The translations under genes were made by a program, and so were the position numbers. Below, piece by piece: positions 21,851-33,240 of a stretch of 64,000 bases of DNA. Source of the stretch: Culex pipiens pallens (taxonomy: Eukaryota; Arthropoda; Insecta; Diptera; Culicidae); assembly GCF_016801865.2 (NCBI RefSeq), contig NC_068939.1:154758240-154822239 (forward strand), given 5' to 3'. The notes under the pieces were generated by a model. The model was given only the letters and a program-made list of their open reading frames with translations, ran no database searches and was not told the origin of the DNA. Numbering within the stretch: position 1 is the stretch's first letter; every line of letters starts with the position of its first letter.

Positions 21851-23307
21851 AATTAGATCATAAATTAAAAAAAAACCCAGAGAATTGAGCAGAAAAAATT
21901 GAATCTTCTTGAAAGCCGTTATTTTCAACTTTTTGGGACTGTTTTCAAATACCTTTTCTTAAAACTGTTCACCAGATTGAGAATAGCTTAGAAACCTTAT
22001 TTCATTTCAGAAAATGGCAAAAATTTAAAATAAATGACATTCCATACCGAATCTGTAGTAGATTAACATTGTTGGTTGTAAATTATTGTATAGCCAGAAC
22101 AGGAAATTTTCAAAAATTACATCAATAGTTTCTTAGCTTTGAAGATACTAAAATGTGTGTATAACAAAAATCTTGACGCAAAAGCTCTTGCTGATGTGCA
22201 CTGTGAAAGGATTTTCATGTTTCTTTGCCATCTGTTATAACCAGGGCAAGCTCGGTTAGAGGGGGAATATTACGCAACTTTATATGAGAAACTGAGTTTG
22301 AACGTAGTAGCTGTTTATAACAGTAATGAGTTCAATATCAAAGAATTTTGAAAATTGGCAGCATTTTTCCACTAAAATAGACATAACTTTATTAAAAATG
22401 GATCAAAAATCATCCTTTTTTCTGCAAAATTGTTCTTCATATTGCTTGCAACCAAGTAATTCATGGCCAAATCCTTTTTGTGAGAATTATATTAGTTTTC
22501 AATTCAAAATCATGATATAAACTTTTTGAAGAATTGAAAGGAAAACAAAAATTGTTACAAAATTTACTAAGAAATGAACGCTTTGAATACCCAATTGAAG
22601 AATCAGTCGTATAAAGCGACATTTTTCAGAATTATCAAGTTATCACAAAACGAAAAGGGTCTAATGATTGCATAATTTTTCTACCAAACATAATTTCAAT
22701 TCCTGCCATTAAATTTTGGCTTCTTTTTTTTAGTTTTAGGCTCATGTTATTTATGATTTTGTTTTATGTATGTTGTAATCATTTTTTTAAACTGTTGATT
22801 TTATTTTTTCAAATGAATTAATTTATTTAAAATTATCGAATTTATTTAAAAAAATCTTCAAAACCACCGAATCACCGAAATTTCTTCGAGACTTATAAAA
22901 TTTAATAATAATTTGTTTCCTTTATTAAAATGTGACTACAATATTATTTTAAAGTCAGAATAAAAAAAACATTTAATCTTGATCGATTTAAGATTGAAGG
23001 AAATTTAATTCGCAATATTATGTTTTGAGCTCAAAAATCAAGCCTATTCAGAGATATCAGTTTTTTAATCGCTTGCAATTTTCACGAAATTTTAGTATTA
23101 TTATTATTTGCTTTGAAGTTTTAGTAATCATTTTGGCTAGATAAGAATGTTAAATTTTGTGTTGAGTTGGAATTCAATAAAATATTAGCGATCATAATAA
23201 ACTTTTCAACTTTATAAATGGTGTAAGTTGGAAAAAAAAGCCAATACAAAAAAAATAATTATGCGCTTGCCCAAACATTTATAAATAAATTTTTAAAAAC
23301 CTATATA
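21851..23307. other. A+T-rich intronic DNA
   Basis: Low-complexity sequence with no repeat pair or gene I can support. Confidence 0.4.
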
Positions 23308-24270
23308 CAGCAATGCCATTTGAAAAGAGCCTAAACCGAAAAAAAAGTAATCCGATCAAAATTTTTCTGGGGTTTCCTTGGGCAAAAATAATTAGACACG
23401 TATTTTTTGTTTGCAATTTTTGGCATTTTTCGCAAAAACCATATCTCCGCGTCATTTCATCCGATTTTAACTGTCTTAGACGCAAAAGAAAGGTGATGAG
23501 TTTGGATATTTGGGAAAAATAGTAAGAAGTTTCAGAAATCTAGCTTAACATTTGAAAAAGTTGTATGAACACTTAAAATGACGTTTTGAGCCTATGTCTG
23601 AAAATATTGTTATCGGATTCCTCGGAAAATTTCACATAACATATCAAAAATTGGCTAAGTTGAACCGTACCTAACTGAGTTTTTCAACGCGCCACGCGCA
23701 AAAACAGGAAAATCACGAAATCGGCAAACAATTAAATTCTTACGCTAAAACTGCGATAACTTCAAAATTTCAGCGATGACCTGTACATGTTAGGGTACCA
23801 AAAGTTGCGTATTTTAATTATCTCAAAAACGTATGGTTCGACATCACCAATTTTTTGATATGTTATGTGAAATTTTCCGAGGAATCCGATAACAATATTT
23901 TCAGACATAGGCTCTTTGGTCCAGACACGGTCAAAACTCCATTTTACGTTTTCATACGACTTTTTCAAATGTTAAGCTAAATTTTTGAAACTTCTTACTA
24001 TTTGTCCCAAATATCCAAACTCATCACCTCTCTTTTGCGTCTAAGACAGCTAAAATCGGATGAAATGACGCGAAGATATGATTTTTTGAAAAAAGTTTTT
24101 TTTTTAGATGACGAAAATTGCCATTTTTTGAACCACCCTAGCACGATGTAGGTCACCCTAATGGCCAAACAAAAAAATACGGGTCTAATTATTTTGGCCA
24201 AGGAACCCCAGAAAATTTTTGATCGGAGAACTTTTTATTCGGTTTAGGCTCTTTTCAAATGGAATTGATG
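23308..24270. mobile_element. Fold-back element FB6 (963 bp)
   Basis: Inverted arms around about 23760. Ends CAGCAATGCC and GGAATTGATG, flanked by TATA (23304-23307 and 24271-24274). Arm blocks such as CATTTCATCCGATTTTA occur in both orientations. Non-coding. A fragment of one arm lies at about 33575-33665. Confidence 0.8.
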
Positions 24271-24751
24271 TATAATTAGGTTACTTTAGGTCTATTCCCG
24301 TACTGCAGAATTCTGCAATTCTGCACAAAAACGGCAGCAGAGCGTTTCCGTACTTTTCTGCAACAAAAGTAACTTTTCTCTCAGGTAGAACTTCTGCAGT
24401 GAGAGAGGTAGAAGTTGCAGCAAAACCGTTCCCGTACTTTTCTGCAAGCTCTCTCTTCTCTTTCTTGTTGAAAAGTTACTGCAATTTGGTGTGATGGATG
24501 TTGAGTACACGCTTACATAAAAGTGGCAAGTTGGGTGAAATTATGCATTTTATTATTAGTTGCAATAAGTTTTATGTTTTATTATTACTAAATTGAAGTA
24601 GTTTTTTTGAAGGGACGTTTGTATATTTTGAATTAATGGATTTTGGGGTAGTTTTTTTAAATGTCTGTTTTTATTGAGAACGATTTCAGGCTTAGTTCAT
24701 TATCATATAGCGATTTTTTTAGTGTTAATATTTTAACTTGACAAAAAAAAA

Positions 24752-25834
24752 CATTACTTAATCCACCCTTAGGTGGTTGGTGCCTTCCTCACATTTAAAA
24801 GGTAATGCTATCCAAAATAGGGCGGACCTTTAAGTGTTCTATCAATTTGAATAATTATTCATCTCATTATTATTTCAGGGCACTTATGTGCTTACAACTT
24901 ATGATAGCGTAGTCAAATCTGCAATTCAATTTGTGCCCATTGGAAAGGCTTATTAATTATCTATCCAAAGATAGGTCGCATGATATATTTGGACAACGTT
25001 TTCATCAAAATACCTGAGATCTGGCCTCCAAAAAGTGTATAAATAACACTTAAGTGCTTATAACTTTTGATAGGGTTGGCAGATCTTTTATGTTTTGAAT
25101 GCATTGGAAAGGTCTTTCGATTACCTATCCAACGACAGGTCGCATGATAGATCCGGACATCGTTTTCATCAAAATATCTGAGAATCGCCCTCCAAAAAGT
25201 GCATAAATATCACTTAAGTGCTTATAACTTTTGATAGGGTTGTCAGATTTTCAATGTTTTGGACGCGTTGGAAAGGTCTTTTGATTACCTGTTCAACGAT
25301 AGGTCGCATGATAGATCCGGACAACGTTTTCATCATGATATCTGAGATCCGGCTTCCAAAAAGTACATAAATAACACTTAAGTGGTAATAACTTTTGATA
25401 GGGTTGTCAGATCTTCAATGTCTTGAACGCGTTGGAAAGGTCTTTTAAATACCTTTCTAAAAATGTATAACCTGCCGGGTTTTCTTACAAAAACCACCCT
25501 TTTTACAATCTTAATCGTTTTTTTAGCATAACTTTTCGTTTTTTTAGCATAACTTTTGAAGTGCTTAACTAAACTGCATAATTTTTAATACCGACTTATG
25601 GGACCCCAAGACGGATCGAATGACGCCAAAACGGACAAAATCGGTTAAGCCAATGTTGAGATAATCGAGTGACAATTTTTTGATCAACATCCCACCACAC
25701 ACACAGACATTTGCTCAGAATTTGATTCTGAGTCGATAGGTGTACATGAAGGTGGGTCTAGGAGGTCTAATTGAGAAGTTCAGTTTTCTAGTGATTTTAT
25801 AGCCTTTCCTCAGTAAGGTGAGGAAGGCAAAAAG
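24752..25834 (+). repeat. Second copy of the TGCCTTCCTC...GAGGAAGGCA repeat, without tRNA head
   Basis: Matches the body of the element at 1894-2560 at both ends, including the phrase TTATGGGACCCCAAGACG. It lacks the tRNA-like head and is longer because of internal tandem duplication at 24881-25480. Confidence 0.75.
24881..25480 (+). repeat. ~165-bp tandem repeat, about 3.6 units
   Basis: Units start at 24881, 25047, 25211 and 25375 (spacing 166, 164, 164), each opening CACTT(A)(A/T)GTG and continuing with AACTTTTGATAGGGTTG, the first unit being most diverged. The 1.9-2.6 kb copy lacks this expansion. Confidence 0.8.
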
Positions 25835-27285
25835 ATAACTAAAGTCAGTATTACAGCACGGCTAATACCTCAACCAAAAAAATGTATTAAACAAACAAAC
25901 TGTTTTAAAAAACTTTTAAAAGACACATTTCTTTTGTGTTTAATAATTTCAAATAAATATTTGTTTAGGAATAATTTTTGATCTTCAATTGTTTTTGAAT
26001 AGGCTAAATATGTGTGTTTAAATAATAAGTAAATTTAATTGGCAAATAATACATTGTACCTTAAACGGTACTACCAATTTGTATTCTTATACGAACCAAA
26101 AAATTCGATATAGTTTTGTCGAATTCTTCTATTTTAAGAAATTTAAATTCTAAAATTCGGAAATTTTTAAATGCTGCCATCTTGAATCATAAAAAGTACA
26201 ATTTTTATTGGAGTTATATTTTAGGTTAGAAGCTCAGATTAGAGGTTTTAGAGGTTGGAAATTTTGACAAGTTCTTCGGAAAATAGAGTACTAATCTCGG
26301 TACTAACTGTTTCTATTTTTTGAATATCTGAATTTTAAAATTTTTGATTCACAGAATTTTAAAACTTTACTTATTTTTGAAATTTTTTAGTATCTTTAAT
26401 TTTCTTTTAATTGTAGCTTTTGAATTTTTGGTGTTCTGAACTCTGAAGTATTCAAACTTTTGATTTTTTTATTTAGAATTTCAAAATATAAGAATTCTTA
26501 AGTTTAGGAAGTTTTAAGTTGAAACCCTTTATTTTTGTTTTATTTTGAATTTTTAAAATTATGATTTTTTTGATATTTTAAACATTTTTAAATTTTTAAT
26601 TTTTAATTATTTGTATTTTTCAAGCTTTGAACGAGGCTTTGAATTTGTGTTTTATTTATTTTTCTGATATAAATAGGAGCATTTTTAAATTTCTCAGATA
26701 TCAGATTTTTTTTAAGTTTCTCAATTTGAAAATATAAGTTTTTTTTTGTAAATATTTTTAATCATGAATTTCTAAATGTCAATGTCCATGTGTAAAACGT
26801 ACCTGCATCTCTCACTATTTTTTACCTAATGTAAAAGTTTTGAATAATTTCTAATGTATAATTTCATCCTAAGCATAATTAATTTCTAGTTACCAAATAA
26901 ATGGTACATGCTTGATCTTTCAAATAAAATGTTGAGTTGAATAAAAAATAATGCCCCCGTTCTAGAGGTAAACTCCTTTCAATTACTATTTTTCTCAATC
27001 CCTTTATTTTAATGTTTTGAAATAATTATAAAACCTTAATACCCAGTTTGAGTAAATCTACTCAACTGTGTACAATATTGCAGAAAAAGTACTGGAACGC
27101 GCTACCCAGGCAAAATTTTTGCTGCTTCTCTTCTTGCAGAACTTCTGCAAAAGAGAGAGATGAAGAGAGCGAGCTGAAAAGTACGGGAACGTGCTGCAAA
27201 AAAGTGACTTATGCTGGCTGCAGAATTCTGCAGAAGCTGCAGAAATTCTGCAATTCTGCAAGTACGGGAATAGACCTTTTATAAT

Positions 27286-28955
27286 TAGGCTTAGTGATTT
27301 TTCACGCTCGAAAATTGCAAATTTCACGGGGACCTCAATTTCAAAACACCAAATTTCACGCAAATTTCGCGGAACTTGAAAAATGTTAAAATAACTCTGA
27401 AAATCCTATGTTTAAATCATAGAAACTACTTTTTATGCTTCATTATTTATTATTATGTAAAAAAATCTTTACTAAATTTGAATGCGACAAAAAAATTCTT
27501 CCAATTTTCAAAAAAAAATCCTCCTGATTATTGGATGGGCTCTATATATATTTTGAAACAAAATGTAGGGCACGCGTATTCTCATTTACTGAACAGCTCT
27601 TTTAATATTCGACTAACAAATTTCAAATGTTTTCGCTAATTTGCTTCTGTTATATCATTTAACATTTTATTGAATTTCATATCAAAGCTAGATTTGTCCA
27701 GCCAAAATGAGTAAAATAAATTGAATTTTCTGCGTCATTCAGCCCATTATACATATTTTTAAGGGTTTTAGCTCATTTTTCAAAAACTAAATTTATAAAC
27801 ATTTTGCAAAAATAATATAATTTTTAACAAAATCGAAATTTTTATTCTAAATGAGAAGAGAAAACTAAAAAGTAGTATTTTTTAACTTTCACGGGAATCA
27901 TCCACCCAAATAAACAAATATCGTTAAAATTTAACAGGCCCAAAAAAAAATTGTTATGTTTTTAAAATATGATTCCAAAGATAAAAAAATACTCTTAATT
28001 TTATTTTGAATAAAACAAAGCTTGATTCTTTTAATTGCTTTCAAAACTATACCTTTCAAATAAAATAGCATTAAAATTCTTAATACAGCGAATGAAAATA
28101 TTACTAAATTTTGTTAGTTTCTAAAAAACTCAAAAATCTCAACCTTTCTTCAAATGGTTCATACCAACTTGACACACATATTTAATCAAGCTTTTTAATT
28201 GAAAACTAATGAAATTTCTTTTCTATTTGGATGAAATATTTATTAAGTCGTTAGGCTGGTACAAATTTTATTAAAAGTTTTTGTCTCCCCCCCCCCCCCC
28301 TCCCCACCCTACGAAGTTGGCCCGAAAAATCAGGGGACAACAATTTTTTTTTTCGAAAGACTTAAAAATTTCAATGGATCAGCTGAAATAAATTTAAAAT
28401 TCATTCCCCTGCGTTTTTCATTCCATTTTTAGAATTTTTGGGATCATTTTAAGAATGTTTGGGTTGATTTAAAAATCTTTCGAATTTTTGAAAATTTTCA
28501 ATTATCGCAAAATGTTTTTTTTTTTTTGCTAAAATTTTTGTTTTCGTCAAATCTTACATTTTTTGAAAACTACTGAACTAGTGTAAATGCATTTTAAAAC
28601 ACTTTTTCCATGCAAATGTTGAAACTATGGCTTGTTATTTCAATATTTATATTTTTTTTTGCCCATATTTGCATTCAATGATTCAATAAAATTGATAAAT
28701 TTCACGAATTTCACGCCGTCTACGAAACCGTCAAAAATCATTAACCCTATATTAGTAATAAAACCAGGGTATTCACTCGCTTAATTCTACAGTAGTTCAT
28801 AACATTATTTTTATTCCTTTTTGAGTTTGATAAGTTATTTTATGAAATATCGTTACATTTTCACAAAAACATAAAATTTCACGGGATTTCGCGGAAAAAG
28901 CCAAATTTCGCGGATTTCACGCTGTCCGCGAAATCGTGAAATTTCACTATCCCTA
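27286..28955. mobile_element. hAT-like non-autonomous element (1.67 kb)
   Basis: Ends TAGGCTTAGTGATTTTTCAC and GTGAAATTTCACTATCCCTA, flanked by a perfect 8-bp TSD TTTATAAT (27278-27285 and 28956-28963). Several TTTCACG/CGTGAAA motifs lie near the ends. It contains an inverted R4 copy with a C tract at about 28260-28660. No transposase. Confidence 0.8.
28260..28660 (-). repeat. Interspersed repeat R4, copy 2
   Basis: Inverted relative of 2561-2960, with the homopolymer now (C)n at about 28287-28300. Confidence 0.65.
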
Positions 28956-28963
28956 TTTATAAT

Positions 28964-29999
28964 CATCATTTACCAACATCAAATTTACTTTGCATTGCCA
29001 GTGTTAGTCAGTTTAACTTACTTCACTCTAAATCTTTGCTTAATTTTTTTATCGGTAAATAATGTCAAACTTAAGTGACTGAAAAGATCCAAAAAAAATT
29101 TAGAAAAGATTTTTTATTAGTGTCACGTTTAAAAATAATTGAAGGATGATGTACAGGAGTGTAGCCAGAATTTTGGTTCGGGGAGAAGGGGGGGGGGGGT
29201 GGTGGGGTGGCTGGAAGAAGAAATTTTCTTCTTCTTTTCTTCTTCTTCCCTCTCTCCCATATGTCTTCCAAAAATTTCGGGGGGGGGGGGGGGGGGCTTC
29301 AGCTCGAAGCCCACCCCCCTAGCTACGGGCCTGATGATGTAATAGAAATTAAAAAAAAAATACTGCCTCTTTTTTTCACATGCGATTTTCAAGATGATTT
29401 AAAAAAAAATGTAATGCAATTTCCGTGAAATTTGGTTGTTTAGAATTATATTTCCTGTGAAATTTGAAATTTATGAGCATAATAAAAGCTTAGTTTAACA
29501 TTTCCTGTATTTTGTGATAGTTTTAACTTCAAAATTTGGAAAATAATTCCCCTAACCAGGGTCGAGGGATAAAAACTCTAAATAAAATTGGTTATAAACT
29601 AACTCAAAAAACGTGCATTTTTTCTATTATGAAAAATGGCACATTCCATGATTATTTCTGATGAAAGCGTATTAAAAAAAATTATCTCTTATTTGAGAAA
29701 ATGTGTAAAAAAAGGCTTTTGGCATATTCTGATTTCATTCAAAATTTTTTTTTCAAAAATATGAATTTTAACACAACAATGGTGTTGATCTTTGACCTTC
29801 TTTTAAAAATAAGCTTTTTGCTAAAAACAAACATTATTTATTTATTTTTAAATACCAAAGTCCTTTTCAGAGTTCTAAAAAGTATTGAAAATAGTAAAAT
29901 CAAATCAATTCATTAAAAAGTATCTTTTAGACATAAAAACAATAAGAACAAATTTCAGTTAATTTTTATATCACAGAACCAGGGCTTGTGAAATTTCGA
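28964..29999. other. A+T-rich DNA with a G-rich inverted segment
   Basis: At about 29155-29335 a segment with two long G runs (near 29189-29202 and 29280-29296) around a CTT-rich middle ends in CCCCCCTAGCTACGGGCC, a phrase common at the ends of insect repeats. The rest is low complexity. Confidence 0.45.
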
Positions 30000-30480
30000 C
30001 TTTGTTTGTGATAGCTGACAGAACACTCCAATCGTCTTCACCACGACAACCTGATTTTTACATTCTGCTTTCGTTCGTTCACACACAATGAGTGCTACGC
30101 AAAGTCACTCACACAATCATTGACTTCCCTCCAGGAGAAAAATCGCCTAGAGAGCGGTCGTTTGACATTCTACCGAGATTCCGATCATCTCTCCAATGAT
30201 AGCAATCATATGATTTCTGTCACCATGCAGCATACACTAGGAAGAGAGAGACAAAAACGAGAGAAAGAAATAGAGCACGTTGTGTCGTTCGGGCGGCGGC
30301 TTGAGTGGTGCTCATTTTTCGTTCGTTTCGTCTTCGTGTTTACGTTCATCGACCGTCGCCAAGCAATGACGGTCATGATAGGCGTTGTGTGTCAGCGATC
30401 AAATATCGTTTTGGGAAATGATCGCTGACAGAAAGTTCTATCGAATATCGAGCAGTTCCGTTCAGTGATAGATCCCTTTT
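30000..30480. other. Apparently unique intronic DNA
   Basis: Complex, balanced composition. No exon recognised. Confidence 0.45.
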
Positions 30481-31692
30481 CAAGCATTGCACAGAACATT
30501 TGAAAAAATATCAGTCTGATTTAATATGGTGAAATTCTTTAGAATTTCGCATTTTTTTTCGAGATTTTCAATTTTTATAATTTTTGATTTGGATGAAACC
30601 TTGTCCTAAAGGATTTCGGTAGATTTGACCGGAGTCTGATTTGCGTGTAGCAATCCCTACGTTAATAGAAGCCATTTTCCCAAATAAGTTTTGTTCCATA
30701 CAAGGTTCCATAAAATTGCTGGCTGGTCATACAAAATGGGCACGTGAATACTCGAAAGTCGGTATCTTGAAAAGGGATTTTCGGATCGGTTTGGTGTGTT
30801 GGGCAAAGTTGTTGGTTATGATTAGGAATTTTCCGAAAAAATAAGGACACAGAAAACTCAAAGTTGAATTCCGAGAATATATATTTTGCTGAAAAAAATG
30901 TGATTTTTTTTTGGAAAAATTTTCAGTTTTTTTTTTGCAATTCAAAAATACTACCTTGCTTTCAAAATAATACCATTTTAATAGTCGATCAACAAGTGAC
31001 ATTTACTACAATTTAATTTAATTGCAATGGTAAAGCAAACTTATTTCAAGCTTTTTTTTAATCAAAACCCAAAATTATTTTTATGTTCTAACCCCTTCCA
31101 ACCTCTCTGTAATTGTTTTTTCAAACATCTCTTCCGACTTTGAGTAGCAGAGTTCTTCCTTCAGCCTCAAAAGCTACTGAGCCTCCGTTCAGTCTGTAGC
31201 AAACACACACACACACAAAGTACACTCACATGATGAAGCTGTTTCGCGTGTGCACACACACACACACACACACGCCTAACGAAGGCTAAGTGAGCCTTAA
31301 CGGGCTTCCTCGTGCGGAGGCTCAAACCAAAGCTCCACGTGTGTGTATGTGTGTGTGTGTGCACGCGCTGCTTTGTTCTCAGTTTCACAACACAAAATGA
31401 GAAAACGAGAAATTGAAGATTATAATTCATAATTCTTTGCTCTTAGTAGAACACACACACACTCACTGACTGCCGCTGACAGGGAAGCTTTTCAAATTCT
31501 GGATAAACAAGAAAAAAGGAAGTAAACGGCACACACCGCAGCAGCACGGGTTTGAGTGAAATGTTTGCGGCTTTTTCCTTCCTGGGGGGTTGGGGAAAAC
31601 GGGCTCCGGTTTTTTAGCGGGAAAATCTGTCATTCAGGTAAAGCGACACGTCAGGATGGTGAGGAAAAATTTCGGTGAAGCTCAAACAATTC
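30481..31692. other. Diverged FB2-like arm, then unique DNA with CA/GT microsatellites
   Basis: About 30540-30860 loosely follows one FB2 arm (GGTTTGGTGTGTTGGGCAAA at about 30788). CA or GT runs occur at about 31201-31217, 31252-31272 and 31340-31360. No gene seen. Confidence 0.45.
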
Positions 31693-31766
31693 TAGAGTAA
31701 ATTTTCAAAACAACCTATCCCTCATGGGTTTCCTATGCAGATAGGACCTTTTGAAAATTTAATCGA
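31693..31766. mobile_element. 74-bp miniature inverted-repeat element, copy 2
   Basis: Same 74 bp as 18550-18623 with a one-base difference in the left end (TAGAGTAAATTTTC). Flanked by CAATTC (31687-31692) and GAATTC (31767-31772). A (C)n run follows at about 31774-31788. Confidence 0.75.
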
Positions 31767-31788
31767 GAATTCTCCCCCCCCCCCCCCC

Positions 31789-32440
31789 ACTAGGTTATCC
31801 TGCCCACGATGGTATAATAAATTCTGATTTACGAAATCTAAGTCGCCGCCGGAGCATGATTTATGGCCGTTTTACGGCTTGTTATTCCCTTTGAACGATG
31901 AGAAGCATTATCTCAATGATTACCGGGACGACGGACAGTACTCTGTGACAGAGCTGTCGCGCACCGCGCGCAGGTGTGTGTGTCTTAAAATAACAAAACT
32001 TTATGGGAGAAAACGGTTTTGTCGTTGTCGGATTTACTCGTTTTAATACTTTTTGATTTATTTTGGTGGAGGCGCATGGTCGTTCCAAAATGTATGGAGT
32101 TATTCGGTTGTTTGCCACACAAAATATTAAGCGCACAGAAAATAAGGTTGATTCCCTATCCAATTTTTTTTTTGCTAAATTTAAATTATGAGTGATTTGT
32201 CTGTCGGCAAATTAAACTGATGCTAAGATTTTTTTTAATAACGGTAAACAAAAATGAACTTTGAAGCGAAATTGCTAAAAACTAAAAATACCGTAAACCA
32301 CAGTAACATTGGTAGGATTACCATTAAATTTTGGAAAATTTTCCAGCTGTTCAGGTTTGTCTCAAGATTATTATTTTTAAAATATGTACTGGGGTAGGCT
32401 ACACAAGGACCATGCACTTGTTTTGGAAAAGTTTTTTCAA
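31789..32440. other. Intronic DNA, nothing recognised
   Basis: Unique-looking to about 32160, then A+T-rich. Confidence 0.4.
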
Positions 32441-32469
32441 TCATGTTTTAAAAAATAGTTGCGATGAAT

Positions 32470-33240
32470 TAATAGTTTATGTAACAAGTTGCAAAAAGAA
32501 GATTTTTTCAGCACGAGTCGTACATTTATCCAACGAGGTTTACCGAGTTGGATAAATACAACGAGTGCTGAAAAAATCAAGTTTTGCAACGAGTTCCATG
32601 CAACATTTTTTGCAATTCCGAAAACAAAACAATATTGAAAAGTGTAAATTTTCAATACAAATGCCGAAAAGTTCATTTTTTCAGCACCCATTTCAGTGCT
32701 GAAAAGTAGAACTTTTCAGCAATTGTTTCGAAAGGTTTCACTTTTCTTTTCTACAGGAAAAGTAATTAGTTTCACAACGGCATCGCAAAAAAAAATTGAG
32801 TTCCTGACTTTGATAGTCATAGTATTTCTTGTTATAATAGGAATTAAAGCATGCAAATTTTAAATTTTAACGTCCACGTAATTTAAATTGAATTTTTGCA
32901 ATTTCGTCGTGAAGCTACTCACTTTTCCTGTCATTCTTGAACGACGAAATAGCCTACTTTTCTGTACTAAAAATAACAGAATCGAATAGCAACACTTTTC
33001 AAAATAAATGCTGAAAAGTTCTACTTTTCAGCACTGAAATGGATGCTGAAAAGTTGAACTTTTCAGCACTTGTTTCGAAAAGTAACACTTTTCAACATTT
33101 TTTTGATTTAAACGATTTATTGACTAAATACATGAAAATTTGACTTAAAATTTCACTCAAAGGGTGTTGCAAAATTTGATTTTTTCAGGACTCGTCGTAT
33201 TTGTCCAACTACTTTTCAAGCACGAATAAACAGTTTCGAC
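32470..33240. repeat. Inverted-repeat family FB5 (GCTGAAAAGT/ACTTTTCAGC)
   Basis: A 77-bp palindrome at about 32506-32582 (CAGCACGAGTCGTA … TACAACGAGTGCTG) and repeated AGTGCTGAAAAGT blocks in both orientations at about 32690-32720 and 33009-33075. Partial relatives lie at 35735-36290 and 43470-43740. Termini not defined. Confidence 0.55.

Larger units (their letters stand above)
24288..27277. mobile_element. Inverted-repeat element with CTGCA-rich ends (3.0 kb)
   Basis: Starts AGGTCTATTCCCGTAC and ends GTACGGGAATAGACCT. The next ~200 bp at each end carry many TGCAGAATTCTGCA motifs and imperfectly complement one another. A TTT flanks both ends, possibly a 3-bp TSD. No transposase is seen. 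The interior is A+T-rich with an inserted repeat at 24752-25834. Superfamily not determined. Confidence 0.65.
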
